A DNA stretch of 64,000 bases. Source: Euglena gracilis (taxonomy: Eukaryota > Euglenida > Euglenophyceae > Euglenales). Shown one piece after another: positions 1-10,981 of this stretch. A program made the position numbers and the translations under genes. Within the stretch, counting starts at the first letter, position 1. The number at the start of each line of letters is the position of its first letter. The notes under the pieces are model-generated. The model had not been told where the DNA came from, did not search any database, and worked only from the letters and a program-made list of their open reading frames with translations. Where the stretch lies: positions 2,170,001-2,234,000 of the forward strand of contig CP154954.1 in the NCBI GenBank assembly GCA_039621445.1. The letters run 5' to 3'.

Positions 1-3000
1 CGTTTTTTGGCCATTTTCAGGTCAAAAAGTCGAAAAATTAGGCCAAAAATTGTCTTTTTGGGCAGAAGTGCATCAAGAATCCAAAAAAAATCGTTGCAAA
101 ATATTATAACAAAAAAGCGCCGAAGGAAAAAAAAATAACCTCTGTGTGGTTCCTGGGTGCCTAGCCAGGCTCAGGAGGGGGGTCTACCCGTTTAGGGTAT
201 GTTAAACCCTGGGCTTAAAATGATACAACTTAATTTGTCATTTTGTAATTCCTTACAACATCATTTATCATATTTATTTTTTTCATGAAAAGAAACCAAA
301 ATGCATGCAAAAAAGCAGGAAAATTAGGAAGAAGCTAAATAAAAAAGCCTCGTATCCTTTTTGGCACACATTTGATTTACATTGTACGAGTTATCAATTA
401 CATCGAAGACCATGTTTATAGTTTCTAGGTCTAAAGGAAAACAAACCATTTTCTTCATGTTGGTTTTGGCATCACGAAAACCCCCTCAAATGCAGAAAAA
501 AAATGGGAACCGGCCGGGGTGAGGATATTGTGGAAGGAAACCGGAATTCTTCTTTGGACACAAAGCCAGAGAATGTATCAGTCCAGCACCATATGTAAGG
601 ATAAAACACTTAATTTTTTTTCGGTTGTTTTCTCTCGTTTTCTCTCATTATGATTTCCATCACCAATTTGTTCTGAAATTTCAGCAAAGCTTGAAAGACC
701 AAAGAAAATCAGACCAAAAACGAAATACATCAATTTGGGTCTCTCTGTATTTGGTAATCAAAACAGGAATTCTGGTTAGTTGCAATTTTTACTAATATTT
801 GGCATTTTCAATGGGGGGATGTGGGGGTGGGTCCACAGCATTCCCGCATTTTTTGATTATCACGACTCCCACGGTTTACTGAAAAAGAAACCAGGAAACA
901 GTTTATGGGAGGGATGGGGGGGGGTCGCTGAGCTCTTATCCTTTTATGGGTGAGAGCGAACCTTTCCACTGCGGAAAAGGGGGGTCGTCCCCCCCCCCCC
1001 CGGGTCGGGGCCACCAGGAGAACCGGCAAATTATCACCATGACCCGGGTCCCGAATTTTTTTTCCAGTTGCGAGCGACTGGATCTCAGTTTCCGAATCAC
1101 CTCCGTTTGACCTGCAACTCCCTGCCAGGCCTGAGTTATTCACTGGGTAGGACTGGCCCGCCCCCCCTTCCGACTCTGCCATTTCGCTGGGGTCCAAAAT
1201 ATCTCAGAAAACGTACAATTTTTCCAGAAATGTCGGTCTGACGAAATGCACCCCCGGAGGCCCTCTATCACCGCCCCATAATCACCGTTTTGGCTGCCGA
1301 GACGCCTGGCCCGTGTTCCGGCGCGCTTTTGCAACTCAGAACGGGCATTTTGCAGTGTTTTTTTTGGGCTGTTTCTGGGTCAAAAAAAATCGATTTTTTT
1401 TCAAATATCTCGACAATGAAGTAAAATAAAAGAATGTCCGGAGAGCAAAAATGAAGCCTTTGGAACGCTGTACCCAACCATGGTTTTCTTTTCCCTCGAC
1501 TCTTCGTGTAGCCCGAGTTACGGCCATTTTTTGGCCCATTTTGGCCCATTTTTGGGCCATTTTGGGCTGTTTTTTGGGGGGGTCAAAAAAACCACGTTGA
1601 GACCTAAATTGAGGCCCTTACGAGCCCTTACGATGCTCTATCTAATTGTGTTTTGATTTCCCCGCAACTCCCCGCCTGGCCCAAAATATGGCCAATTTAT
1701 GGCCCAAAACAGCGCGGCATGGCTGTTTTCGGAATCACGGAGAAACTATGAAGGAAAATGAGGTGGGAACAGGGTTGTAGTGTTTTGGCTGATCTGACAC
1801 TGGGGCTTTGCTGTAGGCAGTTCGCCGCTGTTGGTGGGGGGTTCTTTCCCGGTATCTGCGTTCTTGTTGTTCCATTTGCTATTGACCCAAATTATTTGAT
1901 TGAGTTTTTCACTTTTTGCCTGGTGTCGAACCCGCCTTGTCTTGGGTCAAAAAATAAATTTAAAGTTTCTCAAAATTGGTGGGGAATCAAAGTAAATGTC
2001 ATGAGACCCAAATTGAATCCTTTAAATTGCTTCGTTTAACAGTATTTTGATTTCCCCGCAACTCCCCGCCTACCCTGAGTTACGGCTACTTTTTGGCCAA
2101 TTTTGGGCCATTTTGTACAGTTTTGGCTTGTTTTGATTTTGCTGTTTTTTTGGCCATATCAACACGTGTATATCAGTCGTATCCTTTTTGGCACAAATTT
2201 GATTTACATTGTACGAGTTGTCAATTACATCGAAGACCATGTTTATAGTTTCTAGGTCTAAAGGAAAACAAACCATTTTCTTCACGTTGGTTTTGGCATC
2301 ACGAAAACCCCCTCAAATGCAGAGAAAATTGCGGCCCGGGAACCGGCCGGGGTGAGGATATTGTGGAAGGAAACCGGAATTCTTCTTTGGACACAAAGCC
2401 AGAGAATGTATCAGTCCAGCACCATATGTAAGGATAAAACACTTAATATTTTTTTTGGTTGTTTTCTCTCGTTTTCTCTCATTATGATTTCCATCACCAA
2501 TTTGTTCTGAAATTCAGCAAAGCTTGAAAGACCAAAGAAAATCAGACCAAAAACGAAATACATCAATTTGGGTCTCTCTGTATTTGGTAATCAAAACAGG
2601 AATTCTGGTTAGTTGCGATTTTTACTAATATTTGGCATTTTCAATGGGGGGATGTGGGGGTGGGTCCACAGCATTCCCGCATTTTTTGATTATCACGACT
2701 CCCACGGTTTACTGAAAAAGAAACCAGGAAACGGTTTATGGGAGGTATGGGGGGGGTCGCTGAGCTCTTATCCTTTTATGTGTAAGAGCGAACCTTTCCA
2801 CTGCGGAAAAGGGGGGTCGTCCCCCCCCCGGGTCGGGGCCACCAGGAGAACCGGCAAATTATCACCATGACCCGGGTCCCGAATTTTTTTTCCAGTTGCG
2901 AGCGACTGGATCTCAGTTTCCGAATCACCTCCGTTTGACCTGCAACTCCCTGCCAGGCCTGAGTTATTCACTGGGTAGGACTGGCCCGCCCCCTCTTCCG

Positions 3001-4729
3001 ACTCTGCCATTTCACTGGGGTCCAAAATATCTCAGAAAACGTACAATTTTTCCAGAAATGTCGGTCTGACGAAATGCACCCCCGGAGGCCCTCTATCACC
3101 GCCCCATAATCACCGTTTTGGCTGCCGACACGCCTGGCCCGTGTTCCGGCGCGCTTTTGCAACTCAGAACGGGCATTTTGCAGTGTTTTCTTTGGGCTGT
3201 TTCTGGGTCAAAAAAAATCGATTTTTTTCAAATATCTCGACAATGAAGTAAAATAAAAGAATGTCCGGAGAGCAAAAATGAAGCCTTTGGAACGCTGTAC
3301 CCAACCATGGTTTTCTTTTCCCTCGACTCTTCGTGTAGCCCGAGTTACGGCCATTTTTTGGCCCATTTTGGCCCATTTTTGGGCCATTTTGGGCTGTTTT
3401 TTGGGGGGTCAAAAAACCACGTTGAGACCTAAATTGAGGCCCTTACGAGCCCTTACGATGCTCTATCTAATTGTGTTTTGATTTCCCCGCAACTCCCCGC
3501 CTGGCCCAAAATATGGCCAATTTATGGCCCAAAACAGCGCGGCATGGCTGTTTTCGGAATCACGGAGAAACTATGAAGGAAAATGGGGTGGGAACAGGGT
3601 TGTAGTGTCTTGGCTGATCTGACACTGGGGCTTTGCTGTAGGCAGTTCGCCGCTGTTGGTGGGGGGTTCTTTCCCGGTATCTGCGTTCTTGTTGTTCCAT
3701 TTGCTATTGACCCAAATTATTTGATTGAGTTTTTCACTTTTTGCCTGGTGTCGAACCCGCCTTGTCTTGGGTCAAAAAATAAATTTAAAGTTTCTCAAAA
3801 TTGGTGGGGAATCAAAGTAAATGTCATGAGACCCAAATTGAAGCCTTTAAATTGCTTCGTTTAACAGTATTTTGATTTCCCCGCAACTCCCCGCCTACCC
3901 TGAGTTACGGCTACTTTTTGGCCAATTTTGGGCCATTTTGTACAGTGTTGGCTTGTTTTGACTTTGCCGTTTTTTTTTTTTTGGCCATTTTCAGGTCAAA
4001 AAGTCGAAAAATTAGGCCAAAAATTGCCTTTTTGGGCAGAAGTGCATCAAGAATCCAAAAAAATCGTTGTAAAATATTATAACAAAAAAGTGCCGAAGGA
4101 CAAAAAATAACCTCTGTGTGGTTCCTGGGTGCCTAGCCAGGCTCAGGAGGGGGGTCTACCCGTTTAGGGTATGTTAAACCCTGGGCTTAAAATGATACAA
4201 CTTAATTTGTCATTTTGTAATTCCTTACAACATCATTTATCATATTTATTTTTTTCATGAAAAGAAACCAAAAGGCATGCAAAAAAGCAGGAAAATTAGG
4301 AAGAAGCTAAATAAAAAAGCCTCGTATCCTTTTTGGCACACATTTGATTTACATTGTACGAGTTGTCAATTACATCGAAGACCATGTTTATAGTTTCTAG
4401 GTCTAAAGGAAAACAAACCATTTTCTTCACGTTGGTTTTGGCATCACGAAAACCCCCTCAAATGCAGAGAAAATTGCGGCCTGGGAACCGGCCGGGGTGA
4501 GGATATTGTGGAAGGAAACCGGAATTCTTCTTTGGACACAAAGCCAGAGAATGTATCAGTCCAGCACCATATGTAAGGATAAAACATTTAATATTTTTTT
4601 TGGTTGTTTTCTCTCGTTTTCTCTCATTATGATTTCCATCACCAATTTGTTCTGAAATTTCAGCAAAGCTTGAAAGACCAAAGAAAATCAGACCAAAAAC
4701 GAAATACATCAATTTGGGTCTCTCTGTAT
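1..4729. repeat. Tandem array of a ~2.1-kb unit (three partial copies)
   Basis: The anchor TCGTATCCTTTTTGGCAC recurs at 350, 2177 and 4322, giving spacings of 1827 and 2145 bp. Sequence between anchors is almost identical. The 1827-bp copy lacks a ~320-bp block present at 9-349 and 3983-4321; a short filler containing CACGTG replaces it. The last copy stops at 4729, right after CTCTCTGTAT. Inside each unit, diverged sub-modules also repeat, for example TTTTGATTTCCCCGCAACTC near 1650, 2047, 3475 and 3871, so the unit is a higher-order repeat. No protein domain is recognisable. Confidence 0.9.
3583..3864 (+). other. 93-codon open frame kept in two tandem units
   Basis: The same frame is open at 1758-2039 and 3583-3864, with only a few substitutions between the copies. 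It is rich in Phe, Leu, Gly and Cys and matches no family I know. Because the surrounding non-coding DNA is equally conserved, the shared frame is best explained by recent duplication rather than selection on a protein. Confidence 0.12.
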
Positions 4730-5434
4730 CCGTGAATTTCCTGTTTCCGGAAAAGGTCAAAAGCCACATTCCATTCTGCACCGGAGCAATATTTGGGCAG
4801 TTGTGGCAGCAGATTTTTTCTCCATATCATAGTTCCGGAGATCTTCCAGGGCCTCGACAGAAGCCAAATCCGAGTGCTCAACCCCCAAGTTAAGCCCTCT
4901 GCAATCTAACTGAACGCATGCTACAATGTAGATCTTCCCTTGCATACCTAACAAAATGTTTGTGGTCACATGCCCAGAACTGTCAATTCATCAATTTCTA
5001 TCCACACCCGAATGTGAAAATAAAAAAACGTAGAGGAGGGGAAAAAACAACCTTTTGGCCTTGAATTTTTTTCTTGATTGCCCCTAAATGGGTTGCCAAA
5101 ACCCTGCCAGTGGACCGATATAGCGATTGACCCTTCTGGATGCAGCCTGGGCGAAAGGTGGAAAGTCATTCTGAATAAACAAAAACCTACACGTCCTCAA
5201 TTTGGGTGTATTTCTGGAGAACACCTCTGTTGCTTTTGTTGTCCAATTTTGTGACCGGGAGACCAGAATGGAGGAAAGCGGCCACAAAATCATCTGTTAT
5301 TGTCTGAATGAGGTTTTGCTTGATTGTCTGTTTGGAAAGGCAGAGAACGTGCAAAACATCCCATCAAAATGCATCTGCACAAGCAAAGCACATTCAAAAA
5401 AAACACAAAAAAATTTTCCGAACCCTCCGCCTCA
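4730..5434. other. No gene recognised
   Basis: Unique-looking sequence between the tandem array and the minisatellite. It begins with CCGTGAATTTCCTG, the same word that forms the minisatellite at 5435-5526, so the array may have been cut at such a word. Short frames are present but none is convincing. Confidence 0.5.
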
Positions 5435-5526
5435 TCCGTGAATTTCCGTGATTTTCCGTGATTTCCGTGAAAATGGCCTTCCGTCCATTTCCGTGATCCT
5501 CCGTGAATTTCCGTGAATTTCCTTTT
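5435..5526 (+). repeat. CCGTGAATTT minisatellite
   Basis: About eight imperfect copies of CCGTGAATTT / CCGTGATTTT in tandem, ending in a polypyrimidine-AG (CCTTTTCAGG). Confidence 0.85.
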
Positions 5527-5569
5527 CAGGATGATGTGTGAGGATCCGTGGACAAAGGCATGAGGGGGA

Positions 5570-5729
5570 TAGGTTCCACACACACAAGCGCGCACGCGAG
5601 CACACACACACGCGCGCCTGCGCGTGCGCGCGCACACACGCGCGCGCACGCATGCACGCACGCACACACACACACGCGCGCGCGCGCACGCACGCACGCA
5701 CGCACGCACTCACGCACGCACGCACGCAT

Positions 5730-5772
<43 letters not shown>

Positions 5773-5795
5773 TGCACGACGCACACGCGAACACA
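5570..5795. repeat. CA/CG microsatellite (ACAC, GCAC, CGCG)
   Basis: Alternating purine-pyrimidine tract dominated by CACG and CGCACG units. All six frames stay open through it and give His-Ala-Arg-Thr or Cys-Val-Arg-Ala repeats, which are artefacts of the microsatellite. Such a tract can adopt left-handed DNA. Confidence 0.95.
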
Positions 5796-5799
5796 CCGA

Positions 5800-6312
5800 T
5801 GGGGGCACAAAGGAGCGGTGCCAGATCCAGGCCTCAGGATACGAACTGTTGTTCTGGGCGGCGTCGCCCTCCGGCCCCGTGTACCCCTCCCATTGCACGT
5901 CATACATCCACTGCAGGGGGAGACGGTGTGCAGTGGCGCTCCCATCCACTCGCCGCATCAAAGTTTGCGGAACAGCGTGGCAGAGGATTTGGTGCCCCAA
6001 CCCTTTCACATCGAGCTGAGCCCAACGCAGTTTCCCAACCACGGGGAAGGTTGAAGATGCTTGGCTGTCTCCTGTGATGGGGAAGAGACAACACAGGGGA
6101 CCACCAAACAGAAGCTTGTGGCGAGGGGACTCCTCGGCAACATCGTTGAATTGCAACACCGGTCGTGCAACAGACCTGGCTGCCCTCCTGCCGCGTGGAG
6201 TCGCGCAGGATGGTGACGGGTACCAGCGCCCCTCCCAGTGGGCGAACATGTCCTGGTCGGCCATTGTCAGGGCCATTTGGGAAAAGCCGTGTGGGAGGGT
6301 CGGGGAATTCAA
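5800..6312 (-). CDS. Candidate coding block, unknown protein (fragment)
   Basis: A long minus-strand open frame, about 170 codons before it runs into the CA/CG microsatellite. Composition is mixed and protein-like, with VVGKLRWAQLDVKGLGHQIL near the middle and PLQWMYDVQWEGYTG after it. I recognise no family. An overlapping minus frame is open from 6421 to 5900, so the frame choice is uncertain. It could equally be a decayed retroelement fragment. No start or splice site can be assigned firmly. Confidence 0.2.
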
Positions 6313-6597
6313 TGAGAGGGGAGGGGGTTAAGGACGCCCCTCTCCCCCTGTGCAAAAGATTTTCCGGCACGAAGCAGCAAAAAACTGTTGGGTGGCTGAA
6401 AACAAGCCCCCAAAAAAACACGTTTCACACACCTTTTTAAAAAACCGGCAAAAAAAATGCACAAAAACTTTTTTCCCCTCCCCCATTCGACGAGGGGGAT
6501 CTGGGACCTCCTGGAACCAAAAGTTTTCTCTCTGGCGCTTCGTTCAGGATTCAGGGGTGGTCTGACCTCCCTGTGCAAAATCAACTCTCACATAATA

Positions 6598-6646
6598 CAG
6601 TGAATACAATAATACAATAATACAATAATACAATAATACAATAAGA
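6598..6646 (+). repeat. AATAC microsatellite
   Basis: Tandem AATAC/AATACAAT units (ACAATAATACAATAATACAA). Confidence 0.9.
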
Positions 6647-6649
6647 AGG

Positions 6650-8411
6650 TCGGACCCCGGAGGACTGGCCCATCCCCCACACAGCACCCACCGGGGCGCC
6701 GGGGTACTGTGCCGCCCCGTTCAGCCCTGGCCACCGTGTACAGCGGCTCGGGCCCGCAGGGCGGCGCGATGTACTGCGGCGGTGGGGGAGGCTCCGGCAC
6801 GTCCCGCAGCCGCGGCGAGCGTCGGCGCAGGCCCCGGTCGTTTGGGTTGGGGCCCTGAAGCGATGTCTGCCACTGCTGGCAGTCGAGGCCAGCGAGATCT
6901 CGTCGAGAAAACTGCATTTGGGAAAGACGCGCAACGGGTCCGTGGGATCCATGTGGAAGAAATGGAAAGAAAACCCTCTCTCTCCCCCCCAACGCAATTC
7001 ATCCACTGCCCTGGGTGGGGTTCCCCTGTCTAACGATCTGTCCAACACATTTTAATTCCTCCCGGAACCCCTCTCACCCCTTAGAAGGTACTGGCATGTG
7101 GGAGAATTTGGAGGAAAAAAAGGCCGTACGAGTCGCACCAAAAATGGGCAGCGGACGGGGGTCCTGGACCCGAGAAATGAGGATCCAAACACCTTGATTG
7201 GTGGTCAGCCCATTTTCAACCCGTCACTGCACATGACCCTTGGGGGGGGGGGGGCATGCCCGTGTGAGGTTAAAACAAAGCCTGGTGTCACCGTTCTTGC
7301 CGTCCAGTTCTTGTTTCATTTCCATGAAATTGTGCGACCCATTTAAAACTCATGGCAGAGAAGAATTTGTCCCTCATCAGAAAAACATTGGCAATCATTT
7401 AGGAACGATGGAGAGCCATCTGGATCACTTCGATCCAATGCTCGGGGGGGGAAAAAAACTGTTGCGGAGCACTCTACCCTGGAGAGGGAGTTGGGTCCTG
7501 TCCGCCTGGAAAAAAAAAGTGTGGCTCAGGACACAACAGGTGCCCAGATACACAAAGCCTCTGCCCGATGGGAAGGCGGTTAAAAAAAGCATCCAGGGAG
7601 GGAAAACACATGGCACTTGGTCCCTGCGCGGTCTGGCTGAAACGGCAGGAAGCTCTTGCCGCGCTTCTTCGGGGGGGCCGGCGGATCGTTGGCAGCAGCC
7701 ATTGGGACCCACGTCCCATTTGAGGGGTGAAGGCTTTGTGGTTTTCCAGTTGTGGTCTGCCAGTGGTTCACACCCCGCTTGATGCAGGATGTGAATGCCA
7801 AGCGGTGTTGGTTTGCAGCCAGCCATGGAATCCTTGCACCAACCCCCCCCCCGTATTATGTGTGTGAGTGCATCACCAAATATTGCGCGTGCATCACGGA
7901 ATCCTGTGGGAATTTCTTGTCCTTTCAGGAGCTGGTGAGCGCCGCCATGCAGGTTCTGATGCTGTGCTGCCACTCTAACCCCCCCCCCTGATAAGTGCGA
8001 AGTGCCCTAATAAGTGCGCACCCCCAAAGGAGAAACCGCCGTCACATTACACACAATCCTCGGAACTGTCCTTCTCAGACCAAATACTTCCATCATCCAA
8101 GCCCAAATTTGACAGATAATCACTTGACTCATTGCTTGACATCACAAAAGAAAGGGAAGAACTGGAAAAGCATAGAGGAGAATTAAATATTTTGTGCTTT
8201 GTCCTAATAATTGCGCAGTGCCCTAATAAATGCGCACCCCTTGGGGTCCGAAACTACGTCCTTAAAATGTGCACGCCCATGCACTTTGGGGGGGTACACC
8301 AAAAAAAACCAAGCTTTGAGAGTTTCTTGATGGCTTGAACCACCCTCAGATGTATGTGTACAGGCCATGTGCAAGGTGGAGCTCATTCGCGTATCTGGTC
8401 AGCACCCCCAA
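6650..8411. other. No assignable gene; several short frames
   Basis: GC-rich at 6660-6850, then mixed. Frames are open on both strands (for example minus 6581-7048 and minus 7425-7973) but frame choice is ambiguous and no domain is visible. A G run sits at 7242-7252. At 7985-8235 the phrase CCCTAATAAGTGCGCA or close variants recurs three times, marking a small degenerate repeat. Confidence 0.4.
7925..7979. repeat. Short segment with an inverted homologue at 10258-10311
   Basis: GAGCTGGTGAGCGCCGC... ending CTGTGCTGCCACTCTA matches the reverse complement of 10258-10311 at about 43 of 51 positions. Read from the 10.3-kb side, both copies give R-V-A-A-Q-x-Q-x-L-x-x-G-A-H-Q-L; on the other strand both give L-V-S-A-A-x-x-x-L-x-L-C-C-H-S. 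It may be an exon of a dispersed gene family or just a repeat fragment; the coding strand is undecided. Confidence 0.45.
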
Positions 8412-8721
8412 CAGGCTGTTTTTTACCAACCCCGGGGGGGGGGAGGGGGGGTCCGGAGTGCCTGTGAGTGCCTGCCCAGGCAGGCACTACCCCCCCGGGG
8501 GGGGTCGGATTTCGGCCTGTGCCCGGGCACATTCCTTTGAAAATAGGCCATTTTTGGCTCCCCGGCGCCTTCGGCGCCGGGGTTGTGCTAGGGCACTTTT
8601 GGCCGTGTGCCCTACCCCCCCCCCGGGGGGGGGGGGGGATTTGGAGTGCCTTGGGGTGCCTGCCCACTGCCGACCCCCCCCCCCCCGGGGTGGGGTCGGC
8701 ACCCGACTAAAATACAGCCTG
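8412..8721. mobile_element. hAT-like miniature element, CAGGCTG termini
   Basis: Begins CAGGCTGTTTTTTAC and ends with the near reverse complement AAATACAGCCTG. It is flanked by ACCCCCAA (8404-8411) and TCCCCCAA (8722-8729), an 8-bp target duplication with one mismatch. hAT transposons make 8-bp duplications. The interior is C/G-run rich and contains the hairpin CCGGCGCCTTCGGCGCCGG. There is no coding capacity. Confidence 0.75.
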
Positions 8722-10476
8722 TCCCCCAATCCGATCAAGCAAAAAATCCAAAAAAAAATAAAACTCCCCAAATTAAACAATTATTCCCCCTGACGGCACG
8801 AAGTGCCGAAGCAGTGGTGAAATTCCCTGGAAATTTTACCAAAAGGCCAAAAATGATGCAAATTCAATAATGGGGACATTCAAAGGCCAAAAAAAAAAAA
8901 TGCAAAACATCCATGTACACCAATAAACACATGGCGTGAAATGCCGAAGGAAAGTATTTGATGTTCTGGGGAATCCCAAAAATGATGTCTTTTTCAGTCA
9001 AGGGAGAAATAACATAAAAATAACATCCCCCCCGAAAAACTGCATCCCCTGGAGGCTTCCAGTAATGGACCCAAAAGCAAATGTCTTATTTGGGGGGGGG
9101 GATCAACCTTGGGTCAATTCTTTGCATATCCATATCCCAATGTCTCCCTGAAAAAGAAGCCTCTGGATATCGTTTTGGATCAGTTGCTGAAAACATGAGG
9201 GGATTTGTTTATTTTTAATGTTTTTCGGAGAGTCAGAGAAGTTCGGTCCAATTTTTGCCCCCCCACCTGAGTTTGAACCGGACTGGAAAAATTGATGTTG
9301 CAGAGAAGCCCTAGACAGTTAACCTATAAATCTGGACAAGTACGGCGGGAGGCATAAAAAAAACATGGGAAACCACCCCGATATTCCCATAATGTATTCC
9401 CGTGATTTTTGTCCAGTGCACCTTTTCCCCGCCCTTTGGCCGGACCAACTGAACGAGATTAGGCAAAAATGAGTTGAAAAGGGCCTCCGTATCACATTTG
9501 ACATTTGGTCAAAATAATGATTTTTTTTTGCATATGCAGTGCAGACAAAAAATATTCAAAAATAATAATAATACAGGGGAAAAAATAAGATAAATTTTTG
9601 ATTTCGAAGAAAAATTTGGGAAATTCAACGCTTCAGGGGAAAATGGTGGGAGTTTTTTTCAGTTGCAATGAAGCTTCTTTGACAAAAATCAACTCGGAAT
9701 TTCAAAAAAAGTCAAATGGACTGCTGGCGGTGTTTTTTGATTTTCATATAAATTAAGCCCAAGAATTGATAACCCTGTCTTTTTGTATACAAAATTTGAT
9801 TGCCCTGAGAGTGGCTCACACCAACCTCTTTAAAACAAAAAATGCTTCCACAAGACCATTTCATTTACGTTGAGCAGACTCCCTAAATTTTGTTGGTGGC
9901 TTGCAGGAATAGAATGACTTATTTGCTACTCCTTCTCCTCCCCCAGAGTCCCCTTGGCTTAAAGGATGGTCAGGGCAATAAACCTCTGCGGTCTGAGTAT
10001 TGGGATATCTAATAAAAACCGGTCATTTTCAGGAGGCTTTATTCTGGAGGGCAGGACGTTCAGAGCTTTGAACAGCTGCTGTTTTTGTTTTCATTTTGCT
10101 GGAGAATCACAATGGCACCTTCTTCAGAACCGCAATGGCACCTTCATTAGGGTAGAAAGGGACTGGGCACATGGCGTGGGCACATGCATCTGCAAAGAGG
10201 GACACTCCGTCTAGTAGGGTATCTCAAGCCATCTCTCAAAGCTTGGGAAATTTACATGTGTAGAGTGGCAGCACAGAATCAGATCCTTCAGAGCGGCGCT
10301 CACCAGCTTCCCCCCTGTACCATGATCAAACCGTTGCATGAGATGGGGGTCCTATGTGGTTGGGCAAGAACAAAAATACAAAATTTTTCCAGAGTGAAGA
10401 CTTTATTAACCGGCTTGGGTGAAATTTTTACTTCGAGTCCTTCTTCACTTCCCTTTTTTCATTAGAAAACATACTA
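8722..10476. other. AT-rich stretch, no gene recognised
   Basis: Mostly A/T-rich with scattered homopolymers. Only the short segment at 10258-10311 is repeated elsewhere. Frames around 9966-10465 are open but unconvincing. Confidence 0.45.
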
Positions 10477-10776
10477 CCCGCCCCCCCCCCTTGTCGTACA
10501 ACCGGGTTCCTGCGACTGGGGGGGGGGGGTCGTAACACCCCCATAACCTGCAACCTGCGACCGGGGGGTGATTGTAAATGAAGGGGCGCTCGTAGGTGAG
10601 GTGGTGTTGAAATTTTCGCAACCTGCAACCTGCGACCGGGGGAATGGTCATAACACCCCCATGACCTGCAACCTGCGACCGGGGGGTGGTCGTAACACCC
10701 CCATGACCTGCAACCTGCGACCGGGGGGGGGGGTGATCGTAAATGAGGGGTGGTTGTACGACAAGGGGGGGCCGGG
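10477..10776. mobile_element. TA-flanked G-run element, family F (copy 1)
   Basis: Starts CCCGCCCCCCCCCC then TTGTCGTACAAC and ends GTTGTACGACAAGGGGGG then GCCGGG, bounded by TA at 10475-10476 and 10777-10778. The interior is built of ~44-bp tandem units containing CCTGCAACCTGCGACCGGGG and CGTAACACCCCCATGA. A second copy is at 42192-42452 with the same termini and TA flanks. Non-coding. Confidence 0.75.
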
Positions 10777-10869
10777 TATGTGCCGTAGCAACAAATGGTG
10801 CACGGGTTGGTTGCGCATCCTGGATGCACTCAGGGGCTGGGTTGGGCCCAGCCGAGAGGTCGAGCTGGC

Positions 10870-10981
10870 TTGAGCTGGGGCCTGTGGCACGAAATTGGGT
10901 AAATGATTCTGGGACAGCGGAGAACTTGAGCTGGGGCCTGTGGCACGAAATTGGGTAAATGATTCTGGGACAGCGGAGAAC
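10870..10981 (+). repeat. 56-bp direct duplication
   Basis: TTGAGCTGGGGCCTGTGGCA begins at 10870 and again at 10926; the two 56-bp units are essentially identical. Confidence 0.9.

Noticed and set aside
5538-6077. 179-codon frame through the CA/CG tract
   Set aside because: His-Ala-Arg-Thr repeats arise from the microsatellite in every frame.
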